Assembly (NCBI RefSeq): GCF_002902945.1
Contig: NZ_CP026101.1
Location: forward strand, 1,798,001 to 1,862,000
DNA: 64,000 nt
Direction of reading: 5' to 3'
DNA from: Paraburkholderia caribensis
GTDB taxonomy: Bacteria > Pseudomonadota > Gammaproteobacteria > Burkholderiales > Burkholderiaceae
Below are positions 34,038 to 42,120 of this stretch, in pieces. The notes below the pieces were generated by a model. That model was not told where the DNA came from. It did not search any database and was given only the letters and a program-made list of their open reading frames with translations. A program made the position numbers and the translations under genes. The stretch's first letter is position 1. Every line of letters starts with the position of its first letter.

Positions 34038-35054
34038 TCAAAACCCACTCAACACAAGCTTCCCAATCGCCCGCCCCTCTTCCAGCAACTGATGCGCGCG
34101 CCGCAAATTCCCCGCATTGATCTTGCCAAGATCCTCACCCACCGTCGTGCGCAAAGTCCCGGCATCGATCAACCGCGCCACCTCAGTCAGAAGCTTATGC
34201 TGCTCGATCATATCGGGCGTCCCGAACATCGACCGCGTGAACATGAACTCCCAATGAAACGCGGCGCTCTTCGCCTTCAGAAGCTCGACGGGCACAGGCC
34301 TCGCATTCTCGACAATCGTCGCAATCCCACCCTGCGGCTTGATCACTGCAGCAGCCGCCGGAAAATGCCGATCGGTGTCGTTGAACATCAACACATAATC
34401 GACCTGCTCAAAACCGATCTGCTTCAACTGCGCCGGCATATCGCCAAAATGATCGACGATATGATCCGCGCCCAACTCCTTCGCCCATTTCGCCGATTCC
34501 GGCCGCGACGCAGTCGCGATAACAGTCAGCTTCGCCAGTTGCTTCGCAAGCTGTATCCCGATCGAGCCCACCCCGCCCGCGCCGCCGATAATCAACACCG
34601 ACTTGCCCGCATCCGCGCCCTGCGGCGATACGCCAAGCCGGTCGAACAGCGCTTCCCACGCCGTGATCGCCGTCAACGGCAACGCGGCCGCATGCGTGAA
34701 ATCCAGCGTCGCCGGCTTGCGGCCAACAATGCGCTCATCGACGAGATGAAACTCGCTGTTCGCGCCCGGCCGCGTAATGCTGCCCGCGTAAAACACCGGG
34801 TCGCCCACCTTGAACAGCGTCACCTCCGGCCCGACGGCTTCGACTGTGCCCGCCGCATCCCAGCCAAGCACGCGCGGCCGCGTCTCGACCGTCTCCTTCG
34901 ACGCGCGCACCTTGGTATCCACCGGGTTCACGGAAATCGCCTCCACCTTCACGAGCAAGTCGTGGCCGGCCGGCTGCGGCTTGTCGAGCTCGATGTCGAT
35001 AAGCGACTCGGGATTGTCGATAGGGAGATAACGGGTCAGGCCAACGGCTTTCAT
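34038..35054 (-). CDS. zinc-type alcohol dehydrogenase-like / quinone oxidoreductase family protein
   Basis: 338 residues from an ATG at 35054, preceded by AAGGAG. Medium-chain dehydrogenase/reductase fold: N-terminal GroES-like part (EAISVNPVDTKVRAS, PRVLGWDAAGTVEAVG) and the nucleotide-binding Rossmann part (SVLIIGGAGGVGSIGIQLAKQL). The catalytic and structural zinc Cys ligands of true alcohol dehydrogenases are absent, so it is more likely an NADPH-dependent quinone or enone reductase. A LysR regulator is divergently transcribed 165 bp away, a common pairing for this subfamily. Confidence 0.85.
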   Translation of the reverse strand: MKAVGLTRYLPIDNPESLIDIELDKPQPAGHDLLVKVEAISVNPVDTKVRASKETVETRPRVLGWDAAGTVEAVGPEVTLFKVGDPVFYAGSITRPGANSEFHLVDERIVGRKPATLDFTHAAALPLTAITAWEALFDRLGVSPQGADAGKSVLIIGGAGGVGSIGIQLAKQLAKLTVIATASRPESAKWAKELGADHIVDHFGDMPAQLKQIGFEQVDYVLMFNDTDRHFPAAAAVIKPQGGIATIVENARPVPVELLKAKSAAFHWEFMFTRSMFGTPDMIEQHKLLTEVARLIDAGTLRTTVGEDLGKINAGNLRRAHQLLEEGRAIGKLVLSGF

Positions 35055-35219
35055 GACGGCTCCTTGATTCGTGTGACGTTTTTCGAAGATTTCGACGACA
35101 ACGGCGGGCAACTCATCCGAGACACCGCGCCGATCGCGTTGACTCAACTGTAAGAAATTCTTTACGCTTCGAAAACCAACGTAATGACTGAAACATCTTC
35201 TGGAATTTCCGAATAATCA
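35055..35219. promoter_or_regulatory. divergent promoter region between oxidoreductase and LysR regulator
   Basis: 165 bp that becomes AT-rich near 35150-35219. It holds LysR-like T-N11-A candidates such as TTTACGCTTCGAAA at about 35161-35174, and the small dyad GGAATTTCC near 35202. LysR proteins typically bind such divergent intervals; the exact site is inference. Confidence 0.4.
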
Positions 35220-36191
35220 ATGAACACGACTCCCCAGCCGTCAACCGATGAACGCGACCGCCTCGATCTGCTCGACGTCGCGCTGTTCGTGCGCGCCGCG
35301 CTGCTCGCCAACGTCTCGGCAGCGGGACGCGAGTTCGGGCTGTCGCCCGCCGTCGCGAGCGCGCGCATCGCCAGTCTCGAACGGCTGCTGGGCGCGCGCC
35401 TGCTGCACCGGACCACGCGCCGCGTCAGTCTCACGCAGGAAGGCGAAGTCTTCATGACGCGCGCCGAGACGCTGCTCGACGCGGCCGCCGCCGCGCGCGC
35501 GTCGGTTGGGCGCGGCCAGGCCGAGCCGCAAGGACGGCTGCGCGTGTCGATGCCGTCGTCGTTCGGCCGACAGCACGTGTCGCCTGTGATTACGCAGTTT
35601 CTGCGGCGCTACCCGGGCGTGAGCGTCGATCTGCGGCTGACCGACACGATCGTCGATCTCGTCGATGCCGGCGTCGACGTCGGCATCCGGCTGGGCGCGC
35701 TGAAGGATTCGACGCTCATCGCCCGGCGGCTCGCAGCAAACCGCCGTGTGATCTGCTGCGCGCCGTCCTATCTGGCGAGGCACGGCGCGCCGCATCATCC
35801 GTCCGATCTCGCGCAGCACGAATGCGTGATCCTCGCCGATCAGCGCGATTGGTCGTTCGTCACGCCAGCGGGACCGTTGACCGTGCGCGTCGGCGGACGC
35901 CTCGCGACGGATAACGGCGAAGTCATCCGCGACGCCTTGCTGGCGGGATTCGGCATCGCCTTGAAATCGACGTGGGATGTCGCGCCGTATCTACGCAGCG
36001 GCGAACTGGTGACGGTGCTCGACGCGTATCCGCTCGGGGAAACGGTCGCGATCTGGGCGGTCTATCCGTCGCGCGCCTTCGTGCCGCCGAAAACGGTCGC
36101 GTTCATCGACTTCCTCGCCGCGCATTTCGGCGATCCGCCCTACTGGGACATCGAACTCGACCGCGACGCGAGTCAAGGCACGCGATGGTAA
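35220..36191 (+). CDS. LysR-family transcriptional regulator
   Basis: 323 residues. The winged HTH is in the first 75 residues (LLDVALFVRAALLANVSAAG, then SPAVASARIASLERLLGARLLHRTTRRVSLTQEG). The effector domain follows (GRLRVSMPSSFGRQHVSPVI, GVDVGIRLGALKDSTLIARR). It belongs to the CrgA/AaeR-like group judging by this layout. Divergent from the oxidoreductase gene, which is its likely target and perhaps senses a related quinone or aldehyde. Confidence 0.9.
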   Translation: MNTTPQPSTDERDRLDLLDVALFVRAALLANVSAAGREFGLSPAVASARIASLERLLGARLLHRTTRRVSLTQEGEVFMTRAETLLDAAAAARASVGRGQAEPQGRLRVSMPSSFGRQHVSPVITQFLRRYPGVSVDLRLTDTIVDLVDAGVDVGIRLGALKDSTLIARRLAANRRVICCAPSYLARHGAPHHPSDLAQHECVILADQRDWSFVTPAGPLTVRVGGRLATDNGEVIRDALLAGFGIALKSTWDVAPYLRSGELVTVLDAYPLGETVAIWAVYPSRAFVPPKTVAFIDFLAAHFGDPPYWDIELDRDASQGTRW

Positions 36192-36229
36192 TCGTGTGAC
36201 GGGCCGTTGCGCGTACGTCGGTTTGCGGG

Positions 36230-36541
36230 TCAGCGGCGCTTGCCTGTTTCGCCGGAATTCTCGTTGGCGTGCGCATCGTTTTGCGTGCGTTCCTGATACT
36301 CGTCGCCGCCGCGCCGGTCGGTATCTTCGAGTCCTCGCTCGAGATCGCGATGCGCCTGCTTGCCGACGCCGCGCGGCTCATGCTCCTGCTGCGAATCCGT
36401 GCTCTGATCCGCTTCATGCGGCAACGGCGCAGCCTGCTCGTCGAACGGCCGCTTCGGCACGTTGGACTGATCGTTTCCTGCAGGGCGCGCACTCTGCGCT
36501 TCGTGATCGTCGCCCGTCGCGTGTTGTTGCGATGTCTTCAT
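36230..36541 (-). CDS. small, highly hydrophilic protein
   Basis: 103 residues, almost entirely polar (MKTSQQHATGDDHEAQSARP at the start; KQAHRDLERGLEDTDRRGGD near the end), with no hydrophobic segment. Probably intrinsically disordered. The ATG at 36541 has GGAGAGG upstream. It lies 71 bp past the end of ligD on the same strand and may be co-expressed with the end-joining genes. The composition recalls hydrophilin or stress-type proteins, but no family is recognised. Confidence 0.65.
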   Translation of the reverse strand: MKTSQQHATGDDHEAQSARPAGNDQSNVPKRPFDEQAAPLPHEADQSTDSQQEHEPRGVGKQAHRDLERGLEDTDRRGGDEYQERTQNDAHANENSGETGKRR

Positions 36542-36612
36542 GGTCCTCTCCCTGATGTGCTCACGATGACGCCGGTGCGTCTCGTGCGTTGCCGCTTCGC
36601 GGCCAGCAGCCG

Positions 36613-39498
36613 TCAATCGCGCTCCAGCCTGCGCCGCATGGCGGCCGTGATGCGCTGCTTCGTCTTCGCGTAGTCGGCCCACGGGTCGCTTTTCAGCGCG
36701 TCGAGCCGCTCGTGCAAATTCGCGATGTTCCATTGATCGCCCGCCGTCGTACCGGGCACTTCGTCCCATGCGAGCGGCACCGACACGCCCAGCCCCGGCC
36801 GCGCGCGCAGCGAATACGCGCAGACGGTGCTCGAGCCACGGTTGTTGCGCAGATAGTCGACAAAAATCTTGCCCTTGCGATTCTGCGCACCCATCTTCGC
36901 GGCAAAGTGCTTCGGCAGCGCCGTCGCCATGTGCTGCGCGACGGCTTGCGTGAACGCCTTCACCTCGTCCCAGCCGAGCTGCTTTACGATCGGCACGACG
37001 ACGTGCAGTCCCTTGCCGCCGCTCGTCTTGCAAAACGACGCGAGGCCGAGTTCTGCGAGCAGTTCGCGCGTAAGCTGGGCCGCTTCGATCATCCGCTCCC
37101 AGCCGAGCGCGGGGTCCGGGTCGAGATCGAACACCATGCGGTCGGGTTTCTCGATATTCGCGGCCACCGCGTTCCACGTATGCAGTTCGATCGTGCCCAT
37201 CTGCGCAGCGCCCACCAGCGCCGCTTCGCTTTCGATGGTCAGCAGCGGCGGATGGTCCGGGTCCAGCCCCGGATGCTGCGTGATGTTGGGAATCGCGAGC
37301 TTCTGGCTGTGCTTCTGGAAGAACAGCTCGCCGCCGATGTCCTCCGGCGCGCGCACGAGCGCGACCGGCCGGTCCTTCAGAAACGGCAGCATCCACGACG
37401 CAACCGACGCGTAGTATTCGACCAGCTCGATCTTGCGCGCGCCCGTGCTCCTGTCGATCACGCGGTCGGGGTGCGAGATACGCACGCCGGACACCGTCAC
37501 GGTGGCGGCCTTGCCGGTCGTTTTCGCCACCGCCTTGTCTCGCGATGCCGCGCCGCTCGTCTTCGCACGCTTCGTGGCGGGCGTCGGCTCGACATCCGCG
37601 GTCTTCGACGCGCGCTTTTTCGCCGTCGACGTCTTCGCCTGAGCGGCGTTCGTCTCATCCGTCATCTGTTGCACGTCGGCTCCTTTGTCTGGCGCTTCGT
37701 GGACGATCTGCCTGGCGGGCTTGTCGTCGCGCAAGCTGACAAACGACGCCTGCCGCACGATGCCGTCACTCGTCCATTCCGCAAAATTGCATTCGGCGAC
37801 GAGTTCCGGCTTCACCCAATGCACAGGCGTGCGGCTTCGTTCGCGCGGCTCGCTGGCAAACGGCATCTTCTGCGTTTCACGTGCGTCCAGTGCCTTCTTG
37901 ATCGAGCGCAGTCTGGCCGCGTCGAAACCCGTGCCGACGCGCCCCGCATATTGCAACTTGCCCTTCGTGTCGTAGACGCCCAGCAGCAGCGCGCCGAATG
38001 CCTCGCGGCTGCCCGCCGGTTCCGAATAACCGCCGATCACGAATTCCTGACGGCGCCGGCATTTGAGCTTGATCCACGCAGGCGAGCGGCCCGACACGTA
38101 CTGGCTGTCGCGCCGCTTGCCGATGATGCCTTCGAGCTGCATATCGCATGCGCTCTTCAGCAACTGGCCCGCGTCGAAGCCGAAGTCTTCGGAAAAGCGC
38201 AGCGTGTCGTCGTCGGCGGTATCGAGCAGCGCGCGCAGGATCGCGCGACGCTGTTCGAGCGGCACGCCGCGCAGGTCATAGCCGTTCAGATACGGCAGGT
38301 CGAACAGATACAAGGTGATGTCCTGCGGCCGGTGCGCGTCGAAGGCGTTTTGCAGCGCCTGGAAGCTCGGCACGCCGTTGCTGTCGAGCACGACGGCCTC
38401 GCCGTCGAGCCACGCGCGGTCCACGCCGATGCGCGCGATCGCCTTGACCTGCTTGCTGAACTTCGTGGTCCAGTCGTTGCCTGCGCGCGTGAAGATTTTC
38501 ACGGCATCCTTCGAGTCGTGATCGATGCGCGCCAGCACACGATAACCGTCGAACTTGATCTCGTAGACCCAATGGTCGCCGGTGGGCGCGCTGTCGACGA
38601 GCGTCGCCAGTTGCGGCTTGAGCGCCGACGGGAGCTTCGCCTCGACGGCACCTTCTATCGACGGATGACCGGCCAGTTCGCGCAGCGATTCCGCGTTGCG
38701 CGTCGCGACGATGTCGGGGCGGTCGGCAGGAGTGCCTTTGGCCTTGCGCGATGCCGCCGCCTTCTTCGCCTTGACCGATGCGTTGGCGCGTTCCGCTCTG
38801 CTCTTCGGCTGGTCAGCGGCGGGCTTGCTGGAGACGCGTTTGCCGTTCGTGCCGCCGCGCGCCCCCGGCGCATCCGAGAGCACACTGCCCTGCCGCTCGT
38901 CGAGCACGTCGAAATCGGCTTCGCTGCGCGCAGCGTCGTCGCGTTCCTTGATGAGCAGCCACTGCTCCTTGTCGCCGCTGCCGCGCATGTGGCTGCGCAC
39001 CAGCGTCCAGCCGCCGTGCAGCTTCTCGCCGTTCAGGTGGAATTTGAGCTTGCCTGCCTGATACGCGTCACGCGCGCCCGCTTCGCCGCCCGCCGGTTCC
39101 CATGTGCCGCGATCCCATACGATCACCGAGCCTGCGCCGTAGTTGCCTTCGGGGATCGAACCTTCGAACGTACCGTATTCGAGCGGATGATCTTCGACAT
39201 GCACGGCAAGCCGCTTGACGGACGGATCGAGGCTCGGCCCTTTCGGCACGGCCCAGGATTTGAGCGTGCCGTCGAGTTCAAGACGGAAGTCGTAATGCAG
39301 GCGTCGCGCGTCGTGTTCCTGAATCACGAACGACAAGCTGTGCGGCTTCACGGTGTTTCTTGCGGCTGTGCTTGCACCCTTCGCACCCTTCGCACCCTTC
39401 GCACGCTTCGCACGCTTCGCGCGCGCAGCAGTCCCCGACGGCTCCGGCGTCTTATCGAAGCGGCGCTTGCGCTGATAGGTATCGAGCTTGTCGGCCAT
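36613..39498 (-). CDS. ligD: multifunctional DNA ligase D (NHEJ)
   Basis: 961 residues from an ATG at 39498. Three domains in the order phosphoesterase, ligase, polymerase. The phosphoesterase (about 50-190) has HDARRLHYDFRLELDG, HVEDHPLEYGTFEGSIPEGNYG. The ATP-dependent ligase has nucleophile Lys315 in VYEIKFDGYRVLARI, then AWLDGEAVVLD and EGIIGKRRDSQYVSGRS. The primase-like polymerase has DRMVFDLDPDPALGWE. Basic Lys/Ala linkers separate the domains; the N-terminal one is encoded by a 9-bp tandem repeat. It lies 51 bp after ku on the same strand, forming a two-gene end-joining unit. Confidence 0.95.
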   Translation of the reverse strand: MADKLDTYQRKRRFDKTPEPSGTAARAKRAKRAKGAKGAKGASTAARNTVKPHSLSFVIQEHDARRLHYDFRLELDGTLKSWAVPKGPSLDPSVKRLAVHVEDHPLEYGTFEGSIPEGNYGAGSVIVWDRGTWEPAGGEAGARDAYQAGKLKFHLNGEKLHGGWTLVRSHMRGSGDKEQWLLIKERDDAARSEADFDVLDERQGSVLSDAPGARGGTNGKRVSSKPAADQPKSRAERANASVKAKKAAASRKAKGTPADRPDIVATRNAESLRELAGHPSIEGAVEAKLPSALKPQLATLVDSAPTGDHWVYEIKFDGYRVLARIDHDSKDAVKIFTRAGNDWTTKFSKQVKAIARIGVDRAWLDGEAVVLDSNGVPSFQALQNAFDAHRPQDITLYLFDLPYLNGYDLRGVPLEQRRAILRALLDTADDDTLRFSEDFGFDAGQLLKSACDMQLEGIIGKRRDSQYVSGRSPAWIKLKCRRRQEFVIGGYSEPAGSREAFGALLLGVYDTKGKLQYAGRVGTGFDAARLRSIKKALDARETQKMPFASEPRERSRTPVHWVKPELVAECNFAEWTSDGIVRQASFVSLRDDKPARQIVHEAPDKGADVQQMTDETNAAQAKTSTAKKRASKTADVEPTPATKRAKTSGAASRDKAVAKTTGKAATVTVSGVRISHPDRVIDRSTGARKIELVEYYASVASWMLPFLKDRPVALVRAPEDIGGELFFQKHSQKLAIPNITQHPGLDPDHPPLLTIESEAALVGAAQMGTIELHTWNAVAANIEKPDRMVFDLDPDPALGWERMIEAAQLTRELLAELGLASFCKTSGGKGLHVVVPIVKQLGWDEVKAFTQAVAQHMATALPKHFAAKMGAQNRKGKIFVDYLRNNRGSSTVCAYSLRARPGLGVSVPLAWDEVPGTTAGDQWNIANLHERLDALKSDPWADYAKTKQRITAAMRRRLERD
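39374..39418. repeat. 9-bp minisatellite inside ligD
   Basis: Five tandem units, three GCACCCTTC and two GCACGCTTC, encoding an Ala-Lys-Gly/Arg repeat in the N-terminal linker. Being a multiple of three it can vary in copy number without shifting frame. Confidence 0.9.
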
Positions 39499-39549
39499 GA
39501 TCGCTGTGCTCTTTGCGCCGCGAGACATCTCCAGCGGCGCGATCCGTGT

Positions 39550-40536
39550 TCAGGCGGCGCGGCGCTTGCGCGCAGCCGTGCTGGTGCTCTTGCGCGCGGT
39601 GGTCCCCGCGCTTGTCTTCGCCACGGTCCCCGTCGTGCGGCGCGCCGCCTTCTTCGCGGGCGCGCGGCGTTTTGCGGGAGCCGCTTCCTCGTCGTCCGTG
39701 TCGTCGCTGGCCGCTGCACGCGTGGCGGGCTTGCCTTTGCCGCCGCGTCCAAGGCTGCGCTTGAGCAGATCGGACAAGTCGAGAATATCCGCCGAGCGCG
39801 GCGCTTCGCGAGGCGTTTCGATATCCATCACCTCTTCGGTCTTGCCGGCCTGCACCTTCTTGTCGACCAGCGCGAGGATGTCGTCGCGGAACGTGTCCTT
39901 GTATTCAGACGGGTCCCATGTGTCGCTCATGTCGGCGATCAGTTTTTTCGCCATGTCGAGTTCGCGTGCCGTCACGCCTGTCTTCTTCGCGTTTTCGTCG
40001 GGCACCTTGAATTCGTCGAATGGACGCACTTCCGAGGCCCAGCGCAGCGTATTCAGCGCGAGCATCGGGCCGACGGGAATCAGCGCGGCCAGATGCTGCT
40101 TGTTGTGCATTACGACATTCGCCACGCCGATCTTGCCGGTCGCCTTCATCGCATCGCGCAGCAACGCGTACACCTTCTCGCCCTTGCGGTCGGGCGTGAG
40201 GTAGTACGGGGTGTCGAGATAAAGAAACGGGATATCGGGTGCATCGACGAACGCGAGAATATCGACGGTCTGGGTCGACTCGGGATTCGCCGCGCGAATT
40301 TCCTCGTCGGTCAGCACGACGTAGCGGTCTTTCTCGTACTCGAAGCCGCGCACGATGTTCTCGCGCGTCACTTCCTTGCCCGTGCGCTTGTTGATCTGCC
40401 GATAGCCGACGGGATCGATCGTGCGCTTGTCGAGCAGATTGAAGCCGACCTTTTCGGACTTGATCGCCGGATACAGTTGCACCGGCACATGGACGAGACC
40501 GAAGCTGATCGCGCCTTTCCAGATCATATGAGCCAT
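39550..40536 (-). CDS. ku: Ku protein, DNA end binding (NHEJ)
   Basis: 328 residues from an ATG at 40536 (MAHMIWKGAISFGLVHVPVQ, the characteristic bacterial Ku start). The Ku core (about 1-260) encircles broken DNA ends and recruits LigD. Conserved parts include PVGYRQINKRTGKEVTRENI and YYLTPDRKGEKVYALLRDAM. The C-terminal tail of ~70 residues is Lys/Arg/Ala/Thr-rich, as in Ku proteins whose basic tail contributes to DNA binding. ligD follows 51 bp later. Confidence 0.96.
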   Translation of the reverse strand: MAHMIWKGAISFGLVHVPVQLYPAIKSEKVGFNLLDKRTIDPVGYRQINKRTGKEVTRENIVRGFEYEKDRYVVLTDEEIRAANPESTQTVDILAFVDAPDIPFLYLDTPYYLTPDRKGEKVYALLRDAMKATGKIGVANVVMHNKQHLAALIPVGPMLALNTLRWASEVRPFDEFKVPDENAKKTGVTARELDMAKKLIADMSDTWDPSEYKDTFRDDILALVDKKVQAGKTEEVMDIETPREAPRSADILDLSDLLKRSLGRGGKGKPATRAAASDDTDDEEAAPAKRRAPAKKAARRTTGTVAKTSAGTTARKSTSTAARKRRAA

Positions 40537-40738
40537 CGCGCGCTCCCGGGAAGTTGAACTCCGTACCAAGCAGCAAGCGTGCCCAGCGCCGATGCGGGCC
40601 GCTATCCACGCCCTGGCATGCCCGCGAGAGACGGTCGCGGCCGCGCGACGTCATCCCGCTGTAAGTCTTGCCTCAGAGGCGGAAAAAGCTACGGCTACGG
40701 GCACACGGCTTCAGGTCCGCGCTATCGGTCCGCAGATT

Positions 40739-41983
40739 TCACTCGACGGCGCACGGCACGGCCGCATAGCCACGAAAGCGCACGCGTCCGCCGCGCGTCG
40801 GCTCGCCGCTGATTCGATATGCAGGAAAGCGCCGTACGAAGCGTCCAATGGCGATGCGCGCTTCGAGGCGCGCAAGCGACAGTCCCGCGCACTGATGAAT
40901 GCCGAAGCCGAACGCGAGATGCCGGTTCGGCGCGCGGCGGATGTCGAAGCGGTCCGGCTGCGCGAACTGCTCGGGATCGCGGTTCGCCGCGCCGATGCAC
41001 AGCGTGACAGGTGTGCCCGCAGCCGCGGGCACACCGCCGATCTCCGTATCGATCATCGTCATGCGATTGCCGAGCTGGTTCGAGCTCTCGAAGCGCAGGC
41101 ATTCCTCGACGGCGCTTTCGATCAGCGCCGGCTCGCGCAGCAACGCGTCGCGCTCTTCCGTCCAGACGCTCAGCGTGACGAGGCCGTTGCCGATCAGGTT
41201 GGTCGTCGTTTCGTGGCCCGCGTTCAGGATGAAGATGCAGTTTTGCAGCAGTTCGACTTCGGACAACTGCTCGCCGCCGCCCTCACCCTGTTCGCCCTGG
41301 ATCAGGCGGGTGAGCACGTCGTGCTGCGGATCGCCGGGCGCGGCCCGGCGTCGCGCGACGAGATCCTTCAGATACGCGACGAACTCCGTCACCGCGCGAT
41401 TGCCGCGCTCGTGCTGCGCCGGCGTGAGCGAAGGTTCGAGCGCGCCGAGAATCGCAAGCGACCAGTCGCGCAACGGCTCGCGTTCGTCGTGCGGCACGTC
41501 GAGCAGATTGCCGATCACCTCGACGGGAATTGCCGCCGCGAAGTCGCCGATCAGATCGATCTCGCCGCGCCCGGCAGCGCGGTCGAGCAAGCCGTCGACG
41601 AGACGCACCAGCCCGTCCTCCATCGCGGCAATCGCACGCGCCGTCAACGCGCCCGCGATCAGCTTGCGCACGCGCGTATGCAGCGGCGGATCGTTGAAGA
41701 CGAGGCTCGTCGTGTGATGCTCGAAGAGCGGCGTGGCGCCGTACTTCGGTGCGAACTCGACTTTCTTGTCGGAGCTGAAGGTCTTCGGATCGCGATAGAC
41801 GGCCTGCACGTCGCGATAGCGCGTGAGAAAAAGCGAGCCGTCCGGCATGCGCTTGACGGGCTCGTGCGTGCGCAGCGCGTGATAGACGGGATACGGGTCC
41901 GCGTGAAACGACGTGTCGAGGTGTCGCAAATCGAACCGGCGCGCGATGTCGGCATCGTTCGACGTCGCGTTGGACGGGGTCAT
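40739..41983 (-). CDS. cytochrome P450
   Basis: 414-residue soluble bacterial P450. The heme-ligand loop FGFGIHQCAGLSLARLE places the thiolate at Cys365. The I-helix oxygen-activation motif is AGHETTTNLIG. The ExxR motif is probably EECLRFESSNQLGNR. The start ATG at 41983 has AAGGAG upstream. No ferredoxin or reductase gene is adjacent, so electrons must come from a partner elsewhere. It resembles the CYP107-like hydroxylases but the substrate cannot be assigned. It lies alone between ku and the GH28 gene. Confidence 0.93.
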   Translation of the reverse strand: MTPSNATSNDADIARRFDLRHLDTSFHADPYPVYHALRTHEPVKRMPDGSLFLTRYRDVQAVYRDPKTFSSDKKVEFAPKYGATPLFEHHTTSLVFNDPPLHTRVRKLIAGALTARAIAAMEDGLVRLVDGLLDRAAGRGEIDLIGDFAAAIPVEVIGNLLDVPHDEREPLRDWSLAILGALEPSLTPAQHERGNRAVTEFVAYLKDLVARRRAAPGDPQHDVLTRLIQGEQGEGGGEQLSEVELLQNCIFILNAGHETTTNLIGNGLVTLSVWTEERDALLREPALIESAVEECLRFESSNQLGNRMTMIDTEIGGVPAAAGTPVTLCIGAANRDPEQFAQPDRFDIRRAPNRHLAFGFGIHQCAGLSLARLEARIAIGRFVRRFPAYRISGEPTRGGRVRFRGYAAVPCAVE

Positions 41984-42120
41984 GGGTGTCTCCTTTTTGA
42001 TCTTCGCCGCGAGCGCGGCTGAAACGTTTCGAACCCTCAGTATGAACCATGCCGGCGCCGTGTTGCTTGCCGCTCGTGGCGGAGCGAGACGCCGATGCGC
42101 GTCACGCCCGCCACGTCATG

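Noticed and set aside
36589..40557. 1322-codon open frame on the plus strand opposite ligD and ku
   Set aside because: It is the antisense shadow of two well-supported genes in high-GC DNA. Its translation is Arg/Leu/His/Val-rich with no domain, and it spans both genes and the gap between them.
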